From: Alcaligenaceae bacterium
GTDB taxonomy: Bacteria; Pseudomonadota; Gammaproteobacteria; Burkholderiales; Burkholderiaceae_B
NCBI GenBank assembly: GCA_013416395.1
Contig: JACCEP010000007.1
Location: 143,577-207,576 of the forward strand
Length of the DNA: 64,000 nt
Direction: 5' to 3'
Each line of letters begins with the position of its first letter. Position 1 is the first letter of the stretch. This document shows positions 1-9,302 of this stretch, piece by piece. The position numbers were made by a program, and so were the translations under genes. The notes under the pieces were generated by a model, which saw nothing but the letters and a program-made list of their open reading frames with translations, was not told where the DNA came from and searched no databases.

Positions 1-1
1 G

Positions 2-463
2 TCGGGCGCCGCCGCATCGATATCGGTCGCTTCAACAAGCAAACAGACCGCAACGCCGACTGGCGGAGTTACGGCCCAAGCAGTCAACCAGGCCGGAGAC
101 ACTGCATCAGCAAATACCGGCCAGATCGCAACACCGGCCATAAACACGGGAACCCAGAACACCAACCTGCCTGGCGCCGTGTTCCAGCATGTGGATGTTG
201 GCAGCCTGAATATGGGCAGCATTGATCTGGGCCGTTTTGACCCGGGCAGACACATTCCGGACCTTGGTCAATTTCTCGACCCCGCGTTCTGGGCTGCCTC
301 TGTCAGCATTCCCTCTGGCAGCAACGCCCCGCTGCGCATCGCGGTACGGGAATATGAACGTTTTTATACCGACTCGACCATAGCCGAAACCCGCGCCGGC
401 GCCAAACGTCAGCGCCGCATCATCGAGGAAAGAATGGTTTACTGCGTGTTTTACGCGATCTGA
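2..463 (+). CDS. C-terminal part of an unknown protein, cut by the left edge
   Basis: An open reading frame enters the window at base 2 and stops at 463, giving the last 153 residues of a larger protein. The first 55 residues are rich in Ala, Ser, Thr, Gln and Asn, like a flexible linker. The remaining 100 residues are more ordered, with a basic stretch (GAKRQRR) near the end and the final residues VYCVFYAI. I recognise no family. The low-complexity linker would suit a surface or secreted protein, but that is inference. The true start lies outside the window; an internal ATG at 179 lies within the linker-to-domain transition and is unlikely to be the start. Confidence 0.55.
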   Translation, partial: SGAAASISVASTSKQTATPTGGVTAQAVNQAGDTASANTGQIATPAINTGTQNTNLPGAVFQHVDVGSLNMGSIDLGRFDPGRHIPDLGQFLDPAFWAASVSIPSGSNAPLRIAVREYERFYTDSTIAETRAGAKRQRRIIEERMVYCVFYAI

Positions 464-665
464 GGGAAGGCGCCACAAGCTGTAAACTGCATCTTTTATC
501 GCATTTTCACCGCGTACTAGCTTCCCGTGTCGGCATTGCGTCAGTAGAACCTCTCAGACCTTAGGACGAGACCACGAACCTCGTGAGATCGACTGATTCC
601 TCGGCATTATTGAGGGTTTTCCGAAATACGCATCAAGCCATCGGAAGGGTCAGGAGAAGTCCGGC

Positions 666-1268
666 ATGCAGTCCCACAGACCAAATGAGGCTGACACCTG
701 TTCGCCTCGCTCCCTGAGCGAACTCTTTCTCTGCTTTACATGGCTGGCGGTACAAAGCGTTGGAGGTGCCGCACCCGTCGCGCAGCGAGAGCTAGTCGAG
801 CGCAAGCGTTGGCTTACCACACAGGAGTTCCTGGAAGATTGGACTGTCGCCCAGATTATGCCTGGGCCTAACGTTGTGAATCTGTCGTTAATCCTTGGGG
901 ATCGACATTTTGGCCTTCGAGGTGCGGTGGCCGCACTCGCAGGCATGACGGTGGTTCCTTTGTGCATCATTCTGTGCATCGCCGTCGCATACACCCACTA
1001 TGCAAGCTACCCCGTCGTCGAAAACGCTCTGCGAGGCATGGGTGCTGTCGCAGCAGGGCTGATTGTGGGCACCGGCCTGAAGCTGTTGAGCATGTTGAAA
1101 ACCAATCCAATCGGGCTGCCAGTGGCGATATTTTTTGTTTTCACCACCTTTGTGCTTATCGCCATATTGCATTGGCCACTGCTCACGGTACTGCTCAGCG
1201 TCGGCATCACTGCAACCCTCTGGGCATGGGTACGCCTGCTTATATCTGAGGGTCGCAAAACACCATGA
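666..1268 (+). CDS. Short-chain chromate transporter subunit (CHR domain, first of a pair)
   Basis: This 200-residue membrane protein is a single CHR domain of the chromate ion transporter family, which exports chromate at the inner membrane. The family signature is visible near residues 30-85: a GG turn, a basic RELVERKRWLT stretch and the MPGPN motif, followed by several hydrophobic segments. Full-length ChrA has two such domains; here the second is encoded by the next gene, whose ATG overlaps this stop codon (ATGA), so the two are probably co-translated and act as a heterodimer. A ribosome site (AGGAGA) lies about 10 bases before the ATG. Some CHR proteins may carry sulfate or have unknown roles, so the substrate is a family inference. 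Confidence 0.85.
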   Translation: MQSHRPNEADTCSPRSLSELFLCFTWLAVQSVGGAAPVAQRELVERKRWLTTQEFLEDWTVAQIMPGPNVVNLSLILGDRHFGLRGAVAALAGMTVVPLCIILCIAVAYTHYASYPVVENALRGMGAVAAGLIVGTGLKLLSMLKTNPIGLPVAIFFVFTTFVLIAILHWPLLTVLLSVGITATLWAWVRLLISEGRKTP

Positions 1269-1840
1269 GCTGGCAACTAACACTGAGCGACTGGTGGTAC
1301 CTTGTCTGGCATTTCCTATCTCTTTCACTGCTTACGGTGGGCTCCGGCGTACTCATTGTTGCGCCTCAGATCCACACCTTTCTTGTAAACAACAAGCATT
1401 GGCTCACCGAGATGCAGTTCAATTCGTCCATTACACTCGCCCAGACTGCGCCTGGACCCAATATGCTGTACATCGCGTTGCTGGGCTGGAACGTTGGCAT
1501 TAACGCGAGCGGATGGATTGGCGCATTTGTCGCGATGATGACGTCATTGTTAAGTATGCTGCTACCGAGCAGTATCGTGACACTGGCCGCAACAAGATGG
1601 GCACATAAAAATCGCCGAAAGCGCATCATACGAGCCTTCAAGGCAGGCATGTCGCCGATCAGCACCGCCTTACTAATTGCCACAGGCTGGCTGTTGATGC
1701 GCCCCTATAGCGATATGCAAAGCGACTGGCCATTATGGTGTACCACTGCAATCACCGCCTTGCTGGTATGGCATACCCGCATCCATTTGCTATTGCTTCT
1801 GGCAGCGGGTGCGGTGCTTGGGGCCCTGAATATTCTGTAA
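1265..1840 (+). CDS. Short-chain chromate transporter subunit (CHR domain, second of a pair)
   Basis: This 191-residue protein is the partner CHR domain of the preceding gene. It carries the matching signature: a hydrophobic start, GSGVLIVAPQI around residue 27, a WLTEMQF segment and the APGPN motif near residue 63, then more membrane segments. Its ATG lies inside the last codons of the upstream gene, the usual arrangement for short-chain CHR pairs. The two halves have opposite predicted topology in described pairs and form one transporter. No regulator of the chrB type is next to them. A separate full-length ChrA is encoded at 57148-58347. Confidence 0.83.
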   Translation: MSWQLTLSDWWYLVWHFLSLSLLTVGSGVLIVAPQIHTFLVNNKHWLTEMQFNSSITLAQTAPGPNMLYIALLGWNVGINASGWIGAFVAMMTSLLSMLLPSSIVTLAATRWAHKNRRKRIIRAFKAGMSPISTALLIATGWLLMRPYSDMQSDWPLWCTTAITALLVWHTRIHLLLLLAAGAVLGALNIL

Positions 1841-2028
1841 TCATGCCTGCCCGTCCTGAGCACCGCCAACGCACATCAAGCCCGTCAATGCCCGTACTGC
1901 TCGCCGGGCTACCGCGCAAGACGGCATACTCTCAAACCGTCATCGCGCGTAGATAAGGCTTAATAAAACGTGTTGCCACGGGCTGCAGTATGCTTGCATG
2001 AATCCTCTACCCAAAACAAGGAAACGCA

Positions 2029-2874
2029 ATGGCGACAGACACTACCGCAGTATGGTTTATTACGGGTTGTTCCACGGGCTTTGGCCATGCGCTGGCGGCC
2101 TATGTGCTGGCCCAGGGCAACCGCGTGGTGGTCACCGCGAGAAATGTGGGCAGCCTGAGCGAACTCGTCAAGGACGCAGGCGATCGCGCCCTGGTACAGC
2201 AGTTGGATGTCACCAATACGGCCCAGATCAAGGCGGCGGTGTCAGCAGCCACCGCGCGCTTTGGTCGCATAGACGTGCTAGTGAACAACGCGGGCTATGG
2301 CTATCAGTCATCGGTAGAGGAAGGAAGCGACGACGAGATCCGCGCCCAGTTCGAGGCCAATACGTTCGGCCTGTTTGCTCTAACCCGGGCAGTACTGCCA
2401 GGCATGCGTGCACAACGAAGCGGCCACATTATGAATATAACTTCGGTTGCCGGCATGCTGGGCAACCCGAGTACCGGTTATTACGCAGCCAGCAAGCACG
2501 CCGTGGAAGGGTGGTCTGACTCGCTGGAGACGGAAGTTGCACCGCTGGGCATACGCGTAACTTGTATAGAACCTGGCCCTTTCCGCACCGACTGGGCTGG
2601 ACGCTCCTTGCGTGTCACGCCCCCAACAATCGACGAATACAAAGAAACTGTGGGCGCGAGTATAAAGTCGCTCGCCGAAAAGAGCGGCAAACAGCCCGGC
2701 GATCCCGTCAGGGCAGCGGCGGTAATGTACCAAATCGCGTTGATGGACGATGCGCCGCGGCACCTGCCTTTGGGCGCTTCCGCTTACGAGCGCATCACAC
2801 GCAAGCTGAAAACCCGTCTGGCTCAGATAGAGGCTTGGGAGACAACCATCCGGTCTGCAGATTTTCCAAGTTAG
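2029..2874 (+). CDS. Short-chain dehydrogenase/reductase (SDR), NAD(P)-dependent
   Basis: The 281-residue protein has the classical SDR layout. The cofactor motif TGCSTGFG is at residues 12-19, NNAG at 86-89, the catalytic Ser in NITSV at 139, and the YxxxK pair at Tyr152 and Lys156. It is therefore a cytoplasmic oxidoreductase acting on an alcohol or carbonyl; the substrate cannot be read from the sequence. The C-terminal extension and the ITGCSTGFG start resemble the many SDRs annotated as oxidoreductase of the retinol-dehydrogenase type. A good ribosome site (AAGGAAA) precedes the ATG. The gene converges on the MFS gene with only 12 bases between stops. Confidence 0.88.
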   Translation: MATDTTAVWFITGCSTGFGHALAAYVLAQGNRVVVTARNVGSLSELVKDAGDRALVQQLDVTNTAQIKAAVSAATARFGRIDVLVNNAGYGYQSSVEEGSDDEIRAQFEANTFGLFALTRAVLPGMRAQRSGHIMNITSVAGMLGNPSTGYYAASKHAVEGWSDSLETEVAPLGIRVTCIEPGPFRTDWAGRSLRVTPPTIDEYKETVGASIKSLAEKSGKQPGDPVRAAAVMYQIALMDDAPRHLPLGASAYERITRKLKTRLAQIEAWETTIRSADFPS

Positions 2875-2886
2875 TCGGCGAGGCCT

Positions 2887-4119
2887 TTAGGCGTCGACGG
2901 GAATCCGCCGGCGCATCAAGGCGGTTCTTCCCAGAACGACGACCGCCACGGCCAACGGAAAGAATGAAACCATCAGCACCGTGCTCCAGCCGTAGGCCGA
3001 TAACAGCCCGCCCGAAGCGAATGAGCCTATGGCCATGGTCCCGAACACGATGAAATCGTTAAACGACTGCACACGTGTTTTCTCATTGGGGCGATGACTT
3101 TCCAGCACCATGGCAGAAGCGCCTATAAAGCCAAAATTCCACCCCACACCAAGCAGGGCAAGCGTAGCCCAGAAGTGAGCAACATCAATGCCGGTCAGAC
3201 CCACCGCTGCGGCAATCGCTATAAGCAACAAGCCAAGCGACACGACGGGCCCGGCGCCGAAACGCGTGATCAGACGCCCTGTAAAAAAGCTGGGCGCATA
3301 CATGGCTATGACATGCCACTGAAGCCCCAGGTTGGCGCTTTCTTGTGACAGGCCGCACATTTGCATTGCCAAAGGTGCAGCCGTCATCAGAAAATTCATG
3401 AGCAGATACGAGACCACACCACAAACGACTGCGGTCACGAAACGCGGCTGACGCAAGATAACCAAAAGCGGTCTTCCGCCGTGGCTTTCGGCCGCAGTGG
3501 GTACCGGAAGACGCACGCCCCACAAGACCAGCGCCGACAATGCTGCCACAACCGCCTGTGCAAGATACGTTGCGACAAACATGTTCGGAGGTAACAAGTG
3601 CATGGTGTAGGTGACGAGTTGTGGGCCTATGACACCTGCAACAACGCCGCCTCCCATCACAAACGACAGCGCGCGAGCGCGCTTTGCCGGGGCGACCCCA
3701 TCGGCCGCTGCAAAGCGAAACGAAAGCACCACAGCCGCATAAGCGCCGCCGAAAAACGTAGCCAGACAAAACAGCCAGAAAGAACCCAGCATTACCGCCA
3801 GCGCGGCGATCAAGCCCACCAGCACCCCACACCCTGTGCCGGCAAGAAAGGCTGCTCGCCGTCCGTAGCGGCGCGCAATCGCACCACTGGGCAAGATACA
3901 GGCAGCCATACCTACGACGAAGATGGAAATTGGCAACGTCGCCAGCGCCTTGTCAGGGGCTAGCATGTTTCCGATGATGGCCCCCGTGGCATAAACCACT
4001 ACGGCATTGGCACCCGCCAGAGCTTGCGCCACGGTGAGGCGGACGATGTTGCCCCTCTGGTCGCGGTCAGACAGCACGTCGGAGGAGTCAATTTGATGCA
4101 AAGATGATGCAGCTGACAC
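2887..4119 (-). CDS. MFS transporter, probable exporter
   Basis: This 410-residue protein has about twelve hydrophobic segments and the loop between helices 2 and 3 carries the MFS motif (GAIARRYGRRAAF, around residues 77-89). It belongs to the major facilitator superfamily and most resembles the drug or metabolite efflux branch. The start used is a GTG at 4119; the first 25 residues are polar and cytoplasmic, and a later start is possible because the ribosome site is weak. It converges with the SDR gene and is read away from the 400-base intergenic region in front of the L,D-transpeptidase gene. Nothing in the neighbourhood indicates the substrate. Confidence 0.8.
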   Translation of the reverse strand: MSAASSLHQIDSSDVLSDRDQRGNIVRLTVAQALAGANAVVVYATGAIIGNMLAPDKALATLPISIFVVGMAACILPSGAIARRYGRRAAFLAGTGCGVLVGLIAALAVMLGSFWLFCLATFFGGAYAAVVLSFRFAAADGVAPAKRARALSFVMGGGVVAGVIGPQLVTYTMHLLPPNMFVATYLAQAVVAALSALVLWGVRLPVPTAAESHGGRPLLVILRQPRFVTAVVCGVVSYLLMNFLMTAAPLAMQMCGLSQESANLGLQWHVIAMYAPSFFTGRLITRFGAGPVVSLGLLLIAIAAAVGLTGIDVAHFWATLALLGVGWNFGFIGASAMVLESHRPNEKTRVQSFNDFIVFGTMAIGSFASGGLLSAYGWSTVLMVSFFPLAVAVVVLGRTALMRRRIPVDA

Positions 4120-4519
4120 AATAGGTCTCGTTGTTATGGCACATGGCGCCCTAATCTTTCATGCCCGCTGATAAGCACTCGCCATAATGGCATTACCGCT
4201 TTGCCAAGATAAATACCGCGTAGTTATATACATATAACGAAAAAGCATGCTGATGAAACAGTTTACTCCCTCATTAGGCGTTAGCACGAGCGCATCGGTC
4301 GGTCAGGACTGATTCAGATCAAGCGTGCACAGCTATTTTTGACGATGCCGCCAATTTCCATCAGGCCCATTCTACGTCTTGCCATATTCAATCGTTATGT
4401 ATTGTTAACGTATCGTAGTCAGCAGAGATGTCCAGAATGCAAGCCCAAGCAAAAATGTGCAAGAATGAGTTTCAAGTCGTAGCAGGTTTCTAAGAGCACG
4501 TTTTAATCGGTGGTTTATC
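4120..4519. other. Intergenic region between the MFS and ldtD-like genes
   Basis: I see no gene in these 400 bases. The region is AT-richer than its flanks and holds the divergent promoters of the MFS and L,D-transpeptidase genes. A 7-bp inverted repeat with a 2-base centre (GTTATAT AC ATATAAC) lies at 4223-4238 and a weaker one (CGTTA...TAACG) near 4393-4410. Either could be a regulator site; neither is assigned. Confidence 0.5.
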
Positions 4520-6259
4520 ATGTTCCGCGCATGTTGTCATAAACGCAACGCCATTTCTACTCTGGGGCCATCACCCTGTACGGAGCCCAACCTGGGCAGT
4601 GGCGCCAAAAGCACTTATCATTTTCTTGCCACCAGATGTACAGCGGCAGCCCCGGCGGGTAAATGGCTCACACATTACACGCTATGGGCACTGACCTGTG
4701 TGTTTATCGGGCTTTTTCCAACCTGTTCATCAGCACAAAACACCTTGCTGTGGTTCAGTCAGGGCAGGCCTACTATACAAGCCTTGCAAGCAGTTGATCT
4801 GCTAAGTAAAGCGGCGTCTGATGGCCTTGAACCCCAAGACTACAACGCACAGCCTCTGCGATATGCCCTAGACCAGGCGTGGAAAGGGCCTGAGGTTTCC
4901 CCATCTGCCATCGAGCGACTTGATACGGCATTGACGGCTTCCATGCAGCATTATCTTAATGATTTGCACCGCGGACGCATCACACCGTCACAAACCCGCA
5001 CGCACTTTCAGTTTTTTGTACCGGCGCCATTCGATGCAGCCATGTACCTGTCTACCGCGCTTGCCGAAAACCGCCTACCGGAAGCGGTTCGCCAGGCCTC
5101 GCCAAATAATGCAATTTACGCCAGCTTGCACCATGCCCTGGCCCGGTACCGCCAAATCTCGCTTCTTCCAACGTGGAAAGATCAACTGCCCCCCTTGCCT
5201 GCAAAGACACTGCTGACCGGCCAACCTTATGCTGGAGCCGATATGCTTGGGCATCGGCTAATCGCCTTGGGAGATTTGCCCGCAGGCACGGTGATACCAG
5301 AACGTTATGAAGGTGTGCTGGTTGAGGGAGTGCGGTCATTTCAGCAGCGTCATGGCCTGCTGGTCGATGGTGTTATTGGCAGTGCCACCCTGGCGCAACT
5401 TGAGGTTCGCCCTGCTCAACGTATACGCCAAATCGAATTATCGCTCGAGCGCATGCGCTGGACGCCGCTGTTTCAGACCCCACGTATGATCGTGGTTAAT
5501 ATCCCAGAGTTCATACTGCGCGCTTACGAGGTTAAAAACAACAAGGCCGATGTGCTGTTGCAAATGAAGGTTATCGTAGGTCGTTCGAAACTCACGCAAA
5601 CGCCGATCATGGACGGCGAAATACAAAATATCGAATTCAGCCCTTACTGGAACGTGCCACGCTCCATCGTCATTTCCGAAACCTTACCGCGCCTACGCCG
5701 AGACCCTGCATATTTCCAGCGACAGGGTTTTGAGTTTGTCACACATGACGGAAGCGTACTCAGGACGGCATCGCAAGCCAATATTGAAGCGCTGCAACAC
5801 GGCGAACTGCGCATCCGGCAGCGGCCTGGCCCCAATAATGCCCTAGGTGACATTAAGTTTATATTTCCGAATAACCAGAGTATTTATCTTCATCACACGC
5901 CCGCAGTGGGGTTGTTTAATCGCGATCGACGAGATTTGAGCCATGGCTGCGTACGCGTGGAAGACCCTACAGGTTTGGCCCAGTTTGTGCTGCATCAAGA
6001 GCCTGAGTGGACGCGAACTCGTATTCAGCAGGCCATGACGCTAGGAAAATCACGGACCATTCGGGTGCTCCCGCCCGTGCCTGTATTGATCACTTACAGC
6101 ACTGTTGTTGTAAAAGATGATAAAGTTTATTTTTACCCTGACATCTATGGTCAGGATTCCATGCTCGACAAGGCGTTGCAACAACGCGTTCGTGTCGTGC
6201 CCTTGCTTGAAACTAAGCAACCAACGGTCGAAATCATTCGTCCCGCACTTCACTTATGA
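4520..6259 (+). CDS. ldtD: L,D-transpeptidase, YcbB/LdtD type
   Basis: The 579-residue exported protein forms 3-3 cross-links in peptidoglycan. After a long N-terminal region with a hydrophobic signal segment (about residues 51-72) there is the LdtD scaffold domain (about 85-230), a peptidoglycan-binding domain (about 262-296, VRSFQQRHGLLVDGVIG), and a YkuD catalytic domain (about 320-500). The catalytic motif SHGCVRV puts the nucleophile at Cys477 and the histidine at 475. The order and length match E. coli YcbB (615 residues). The stop overlaps the ATG of the MepK-like gene, which is also the neighbour in E. coli. The signal region is long, so a start closer to it is possible. Confidence 0.9.
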   Translation: MFRACCHKRNAISTLGPSPCTEPNLGSGAKSTYHFLATRCTAAAPAGKWLTHYTLWALTCVFIGLFPTCSSAQNTLLWFSQGRPTIQALQAVDLLSKAASDGLEPQDYNAQPLRYALDQAWKGPEVSPSAIERLDTALTASMQHYLNDLHRGRITPSQTRTHFQFFVPAPFDAAMYLSTALAENRLPEAVRQASPNNAIYASLHHALARYRQISLLPTWKDQLPPLPAKTLLTGQPYAGADMLGHRLIALGDLPAGTVIPERYEGVLVEGVRSFQQRHGLLVDGVIGSATLAQLEVRPAQRIRQIELSLERMRWTPLFQTPRMIVVNIPEFILRAYEVKNNKADVLLQMKVIVGRSKLTQTPIMDGEIQNIEFSPYWNVPRSIVISETLPRLRRDPAYFQRQGFEFVTHDGSVLRTASQANIEALQHGELRIRQRPGPNNALGDIKFIFPNNQSIYLHHTPAVGLFNRDRRDLSHGCVRVEDPTGLAQFVLHQEPEWTRTRIQQAMTLGKSRTIRVLPPVPVLITYSTVVVKDDKVYFYPDIYGQDSMLDKALQQRVRVVPLLETKQPTVEIIRPALHL

Positions 6260-6825
6260 CGATGACAAAATTATTCACGCCTTCCCGTAGACAGTTTCTT
6301 CGCTATTCTGCCGGTATCTCTCTAGCCGGAACCGGTATTTCACTTGCACCACAGGTGTTTGCCGGTAGCACGCAACCCTACAAACTGTCTTTTGATCACA
6401 CGCATACGCATGAAAAAATATCGCTCATTTACGCGATGGGCGGTCAATATGTACCGACGGCACTTAATCGTTTAAATCATTTTCTGCGCGACCATTACTC
6501 CGGTACGGTCGGCACCATGGATCCGCAACTGTTCGATATTTTGCACCGTATCGTCTTAACGCTAAATGCACGGCAACCGTTTCAGGTCATTTCAGGTTAC
6601 CGCTGCGCCCAAACCAATGAAAAGCTGCGCACTACACGTGGCGGTGGCGTCGCCAAACACAGCCTGCACATGGACGGCAAGGCAATCGACATCCGCTTGC
6701 CCGGCGTTCCACTTGCCGAATTGCGCGATGCCGCGTTGTCATTAAAAGCCGGCGGCGTCGGGTTCTACCCGCGTGACCAGTTTATTCATGTGGATACAGG
6801 TAGGGTGCGGCACTGGGGCACGTAA
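6256..6825 (+). CDS. mepK: MepK-like peptidoglycan endopeptidase (DUF882, M15 family)
   Basis: This 189-residue protein starts with a twin-arginine signal (SRRQFLRYSAG, residues 10-20) and ends its leader near QVFAG. The mature part is a DUF882/peptidase M15-like domain. Zinc ligands expected in this family are visible as His138 and Asp145 in HMDGKAID, and His178 in FIHVD. E. coli MepK cuts 3-3 and 4-3 cross-links, so it would act on bonds made by the upstream L,D-transpeptidase. The ATG overlaps the upstream stop (ATGA), which points to translational coupling of the maker and the cutter. The assignment rests on motif, length and gene order. Confidence 0.87.
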   Translation: MTMTKLFTPSRRQFLRYSAGISLAGTGISLAPQVFAGSTQPYKLSFDHTHTHEKISLIYAMGGQYVPTALNRLNHFLRDHYSGTVGTMDPQLFDILHRIVLTLNARQPFQVISGYRCAQTNEKLRTTRGGGVAKHSLHMDGKAIDIRLPGVPLAELRDAALSLKAGGVGFYPRDQFIHVDTGRVRHWGT

Positions 6826-6837
6826 GCCCTGCATATC

Positions 6838-6860
6838 CGTCGCCAATCGGGCGACGATTT
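6838..6860 (+). terminator. Probable terminator after ldtD-mepK
   Basis: A 7-bp GC-rich stem (CGTCGCC / GGCGACG) with a 5-base loop lies 13 bases after the mepK stop and is followed by a short T run. It would end the cell-wall operon before the aldehyde dehydrogenase gene. Confidence 0.55.
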
Positions 6861-6948
6861 CATGTCCCATTACCTCTGCGCCGTCCGCGTAACCGGTATC
6901 TGCGTTGACGTTGCATTCGCAGGGTAATTTCTAAACGAGGAAGAGCCC

Positions 6949-8415
6949 ATGGTCGACCGTTACCAAGATTTTCACCTGCAACTACTGGCAGGAGAATGGC
7001 GTGAAGGCAGCGGCGAAGCATCCCGCTCTGTCACAAACCCGTACTCCGGTGAAACACTGGCCACTATTCGCTCTGCCACCTCCGCTGATCTGGATGCCGC
7101 TTACTGCAAGGCCGCCGAGGCGCAAGTTGAATGGGCGAACACGCCCCCCAGCGAACGCGCAGCATTAATGCACCGTGTAGTGGCTATTTTCGACCAACGT
7201 AAAGATGAAATCATTGACTGGCTGATCCGCGAGGCTGGCAGTACACAACTGAAAGCCACGATTGAGTGGGGTAGTGCCCGCGCAATCACGCTGGAAGCAG
7301 CGAGCATGCCCAGCAGATCTCGAGGGGCTACGCTGAGCAGCGATATTCCGGGTAAAGAGAACCTGGTTTACCGCCGCCCCCTGGGGGTGGTGGGCGTGAT
7401 CAGCCCCTGGAACTTCCCGCTGCACTTGTCACAGCGTTCGGTAGCACCAGCCCTGGCGTTGGGAAATGCCGTGGTCATTAAACCGGCAAGCGACACACCC
7501 ATCACTGGCGGCTTGTTGCTTGGTCGCATCTTTGCAGAGGCAGGCCTGCCAGCTGGCGTGCTAAGTGTGGTGATTGGGCCTGGGTCAGCCATTGGCGATG
7601 ATTTTGTTGCGCACCCAGTTCCTGCGCTTATCTCATTTACCGGCTCAACGCCGGTTGGCAAGAACATTGGCAAGATCGCCACAGGTGGCCGATATCTCAA
7701 AAAAGTGGCGCTGGAGCTGGGCGGCAACAGCCCGTTCGTCGTGCTTGACGATGCAGATGTCGAGCAAGCCGTGAAGGCAGCCGTATTCGGCAAGTTTTTG
7801 CATCAGGGACAAATTTGCATGGCGATCAACCGAATCATTGTTGATGAACACCTGTACGATCGTTTTGTTGAAGGCTTCGTCGCACACGCACGCAAACTTA
7901 AGGTTGGCGACCCCTCGGCCATGGGGACTGTTATTGGTCCCATCATCAACAAGTCACAGCTGGAGGGTTTGCAGCGCAAGATTGCGCGGGCCAAAGAGCA
8001 AGGGGCAACCGTATTGCTTGAGGGTGAAGTACAAGGGCAACTTATGCCGCCGCACGTATTCGGCGACGTAACGCCCGATATGGAAATCAGCAGTGATGAA
8101 ATCTTTGGTCCTCTGGCGGGTATCCAGAAGGCGCGCGATGAACAACACGCTCTGGAGCTGGCCAATGGCACAGAATTTGGTCTTTCCAGTGCGGTGTATT
8201 GCGGTGACCTGAACAGAGGCCTGACGTTTGCCCGCAAAGTCAGAGCCGGTATGACTCACGTTAATGACATGCCAATCAATGATGAAGCGCATGTACCATT
8301 TGGTGGTGAGAAAAACTCGGGGTTGGGCCGGTTCAGCGGCGAATGGGCGATTGAAGAGTTCTCTACTGTGCAATGGGTAAGTGTGCAGCGCACACCAAGG
8401 CAGTACCCGTTCTAA
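6949..8415 (+). CDS. NAD(P)-dependent aldehyde dehydrogenase
   Basis: The 488-residue protein is a full-length aldehyde dehydrogenase that oxidises an aldehyde to the acid in the cytoplasm. The landmarks are PWNFP with Asn155, the cofactor-loop FTGSTPVG near 230, the general base Glu256 in LELGG and the catalytic Cys290 in GQIC. The overall pattern ([15 protein letters not shown], then HQGQICMA) is closest to the benzaldehyde/vanillin dehydrogenase branch, which is only a suggestion. A purine-rich GAGGAAGAG precedes the ATG. It stands alone between two terminators or terminator-like hairpins. Confidence 0.9.
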   Translation: MVDRYQDFHLQLLAGEWREGSGEASRSVTNPYSGETLATIRSATSADLDAAYCKAAEAQVEWANTPPSERAALMHRVVAIFDQRKDEIIDWLIREAGSTQLKATIEWGSARAITLEAASMPSRSRGATLSSDIPGKENLVYRRPLGVVGVISPWNFPLHLSQRSVAPALALGNAVVIKPASDTPITGGLLLGRIFAEAGLPAGVLSVVIGPGSAIGDDFVAHPVPALISFTGSTPVGKNIGKIATGGRYLKKVALELGGNSPFVVLDDADVEQAVKAAVFGKFLHQGQICMAINRIIVDEHLYDRFVEGFVAHARKLKVGDPSAMGTVIGPIINKSQLEGLQRKIARAKEQGATVLLEGEVQGQLMPPHVFGDVTPDMEISSDEIFGPLAGIQKARDEQHALELANGTEFGLSSAVYCGDLNRGLTFARKVRAGMTHVNDMPINDEAHVPFGGEKNSGLGRFSGEWAIEEFSTVQWVSVQRTPRQYPF

Positions 8416-8453
8416 TATCGTTTACGGTCTGCGACCTCATCGAAGTTCTAAAA

Positions 8454-8493
8454 AATATTCTTGCAGGCTTTACGTACTGCCTGCAAGAATATT
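8454..8493 (-). terminator. Hairpin terminator overlapping the end of the DUF1345 gene
   Basis: A perfect 15-bp inverted repeat (8454-8468 and 8479-8493) with a 10-base loop. On the minus strand it is followed by T residues (AATATTTTT), the form of an intrinsic terminator. The right arm lies inside the last codons of the DUF1345 gene. The same structure may stop transcripts from the aldehyde dehydrogenase gene coming from the other side. Confidence 0.75.
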
Positions 8494-9147
8494 AACGCTG
8501 AGCGCAATCACGATCACATTAAAGAAAAACGCGATCATGGAGTGTGCAAGCACTACGCGCCTGATTGCACGTGAGTTAATTTCCACATCAGAGACCTGGA
8601 AGGTCATTCCGATGACAAACGCGAAATACACGAAGTCCCAATAGTCTGGGTCGATATTGCCGGGAAAATCCAGCCCGGCATTTTTGCTACCACTGTCACC
8701 ATAGAACTCATGCGCGTAATGCAGTGCGAAGATGGTGTTCATGAACAGCCACGCCAAAATAAGACTGCACACCGCCAGCGCTATCTGAAGACTGCCTGTG
8801 TGCTTGCTGGTATGCAATTCTGCAGCCAGCGCAACCAGCACCACGATTGCTACGCCAGCACTGCTCAGAATAAACCCCCAATAGCCTTCGTCTTCCTTGC
8901 GTGCACGTCGCCGGATAGATTGCGTGTTTGAACGCGAGAACATGATGACAGTGGCCCCGAGAAATATGACCACGGCTATATTAAAGGCCAGGAGCAGGCT
9001 AAGCTCAGCAGGTAACCCGAGCACGGACATCACGACGGCAAGCACGATAAAAATCGAAGCACAAACGCTAAAGCGCAGATGCCGATGAACTCGAGGCCAG
9101 TTTTGTTCCAACCAGTCGGAGGAAGCCTTATCTTTGTGGGCTGCCAT
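8470..9147 (-). CDS. DUF1345 family membrane protein
   Basis: A 225-residue inner-membrane protein with about five to six hydrophobic segments. The DUF1345 signature is plain in the second half: FALHYAHEFY near residue 145, then FPGNIDPDYWDFVYFAF and IGMTFQVSDVEI. The function of this family is unknown. The gene is alone, read from 9147 to 8470, and its last codons form one arm of a terminator hairpin. A C-rich/G-rich 6-bp inverted repeat lies just upstream at 9173-9188. Confidence 0.85.
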   Translation of the reverse strand: MAAHKDKASSDWLEQNWPRVHRHLRFSVCASIFIVLAVVMSVLGLPAELSLLLAFNIAVVIFLGATVIMFSRSNTQSIRRRARKEDEGYWGFILSSAGVAIVVLVALAAELHTSKHTGSLQIALAVCSLILAWLFMNTIFALHYAHEFYGDSGSKNAGLDFPGNIDPDYWDFVYFAFVIGMTFQVSDVEINSRAIRRVVLAHSMIAFFFNVIVIALSVNILAGST

Positions 9148-9302
9148 ACGTTACGTTCCGGACTTTAAATTGCCCCCAGTTTTGGGGGTGTGGTTAGCTA
9201 AGCGGAACAGGGTTTTACAGCCAGTGCCTGTAGCATCCATAGGCTGCTGCTGCCTGGCAGATGGCACAGGCAGCACATTGATATGGCTCACCAGGGGCCA
9301 AT

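Noticed and set aside
666..1840. The two CHR genes as one chrA broken by a frameshift
   Set aside because: Each half is a complete domain with its own start, the overlap is a clean ATGA, and short-chain CHR pairs of this kind are a known family form.
9173..9188. The C-run/G-run hairpin as terminator of cphA
   Set aside because: It is a short 6-bp stem without a T run, about 115 bases beyond the cphA stop and close to the DUF1345 start, so its role is unclear.
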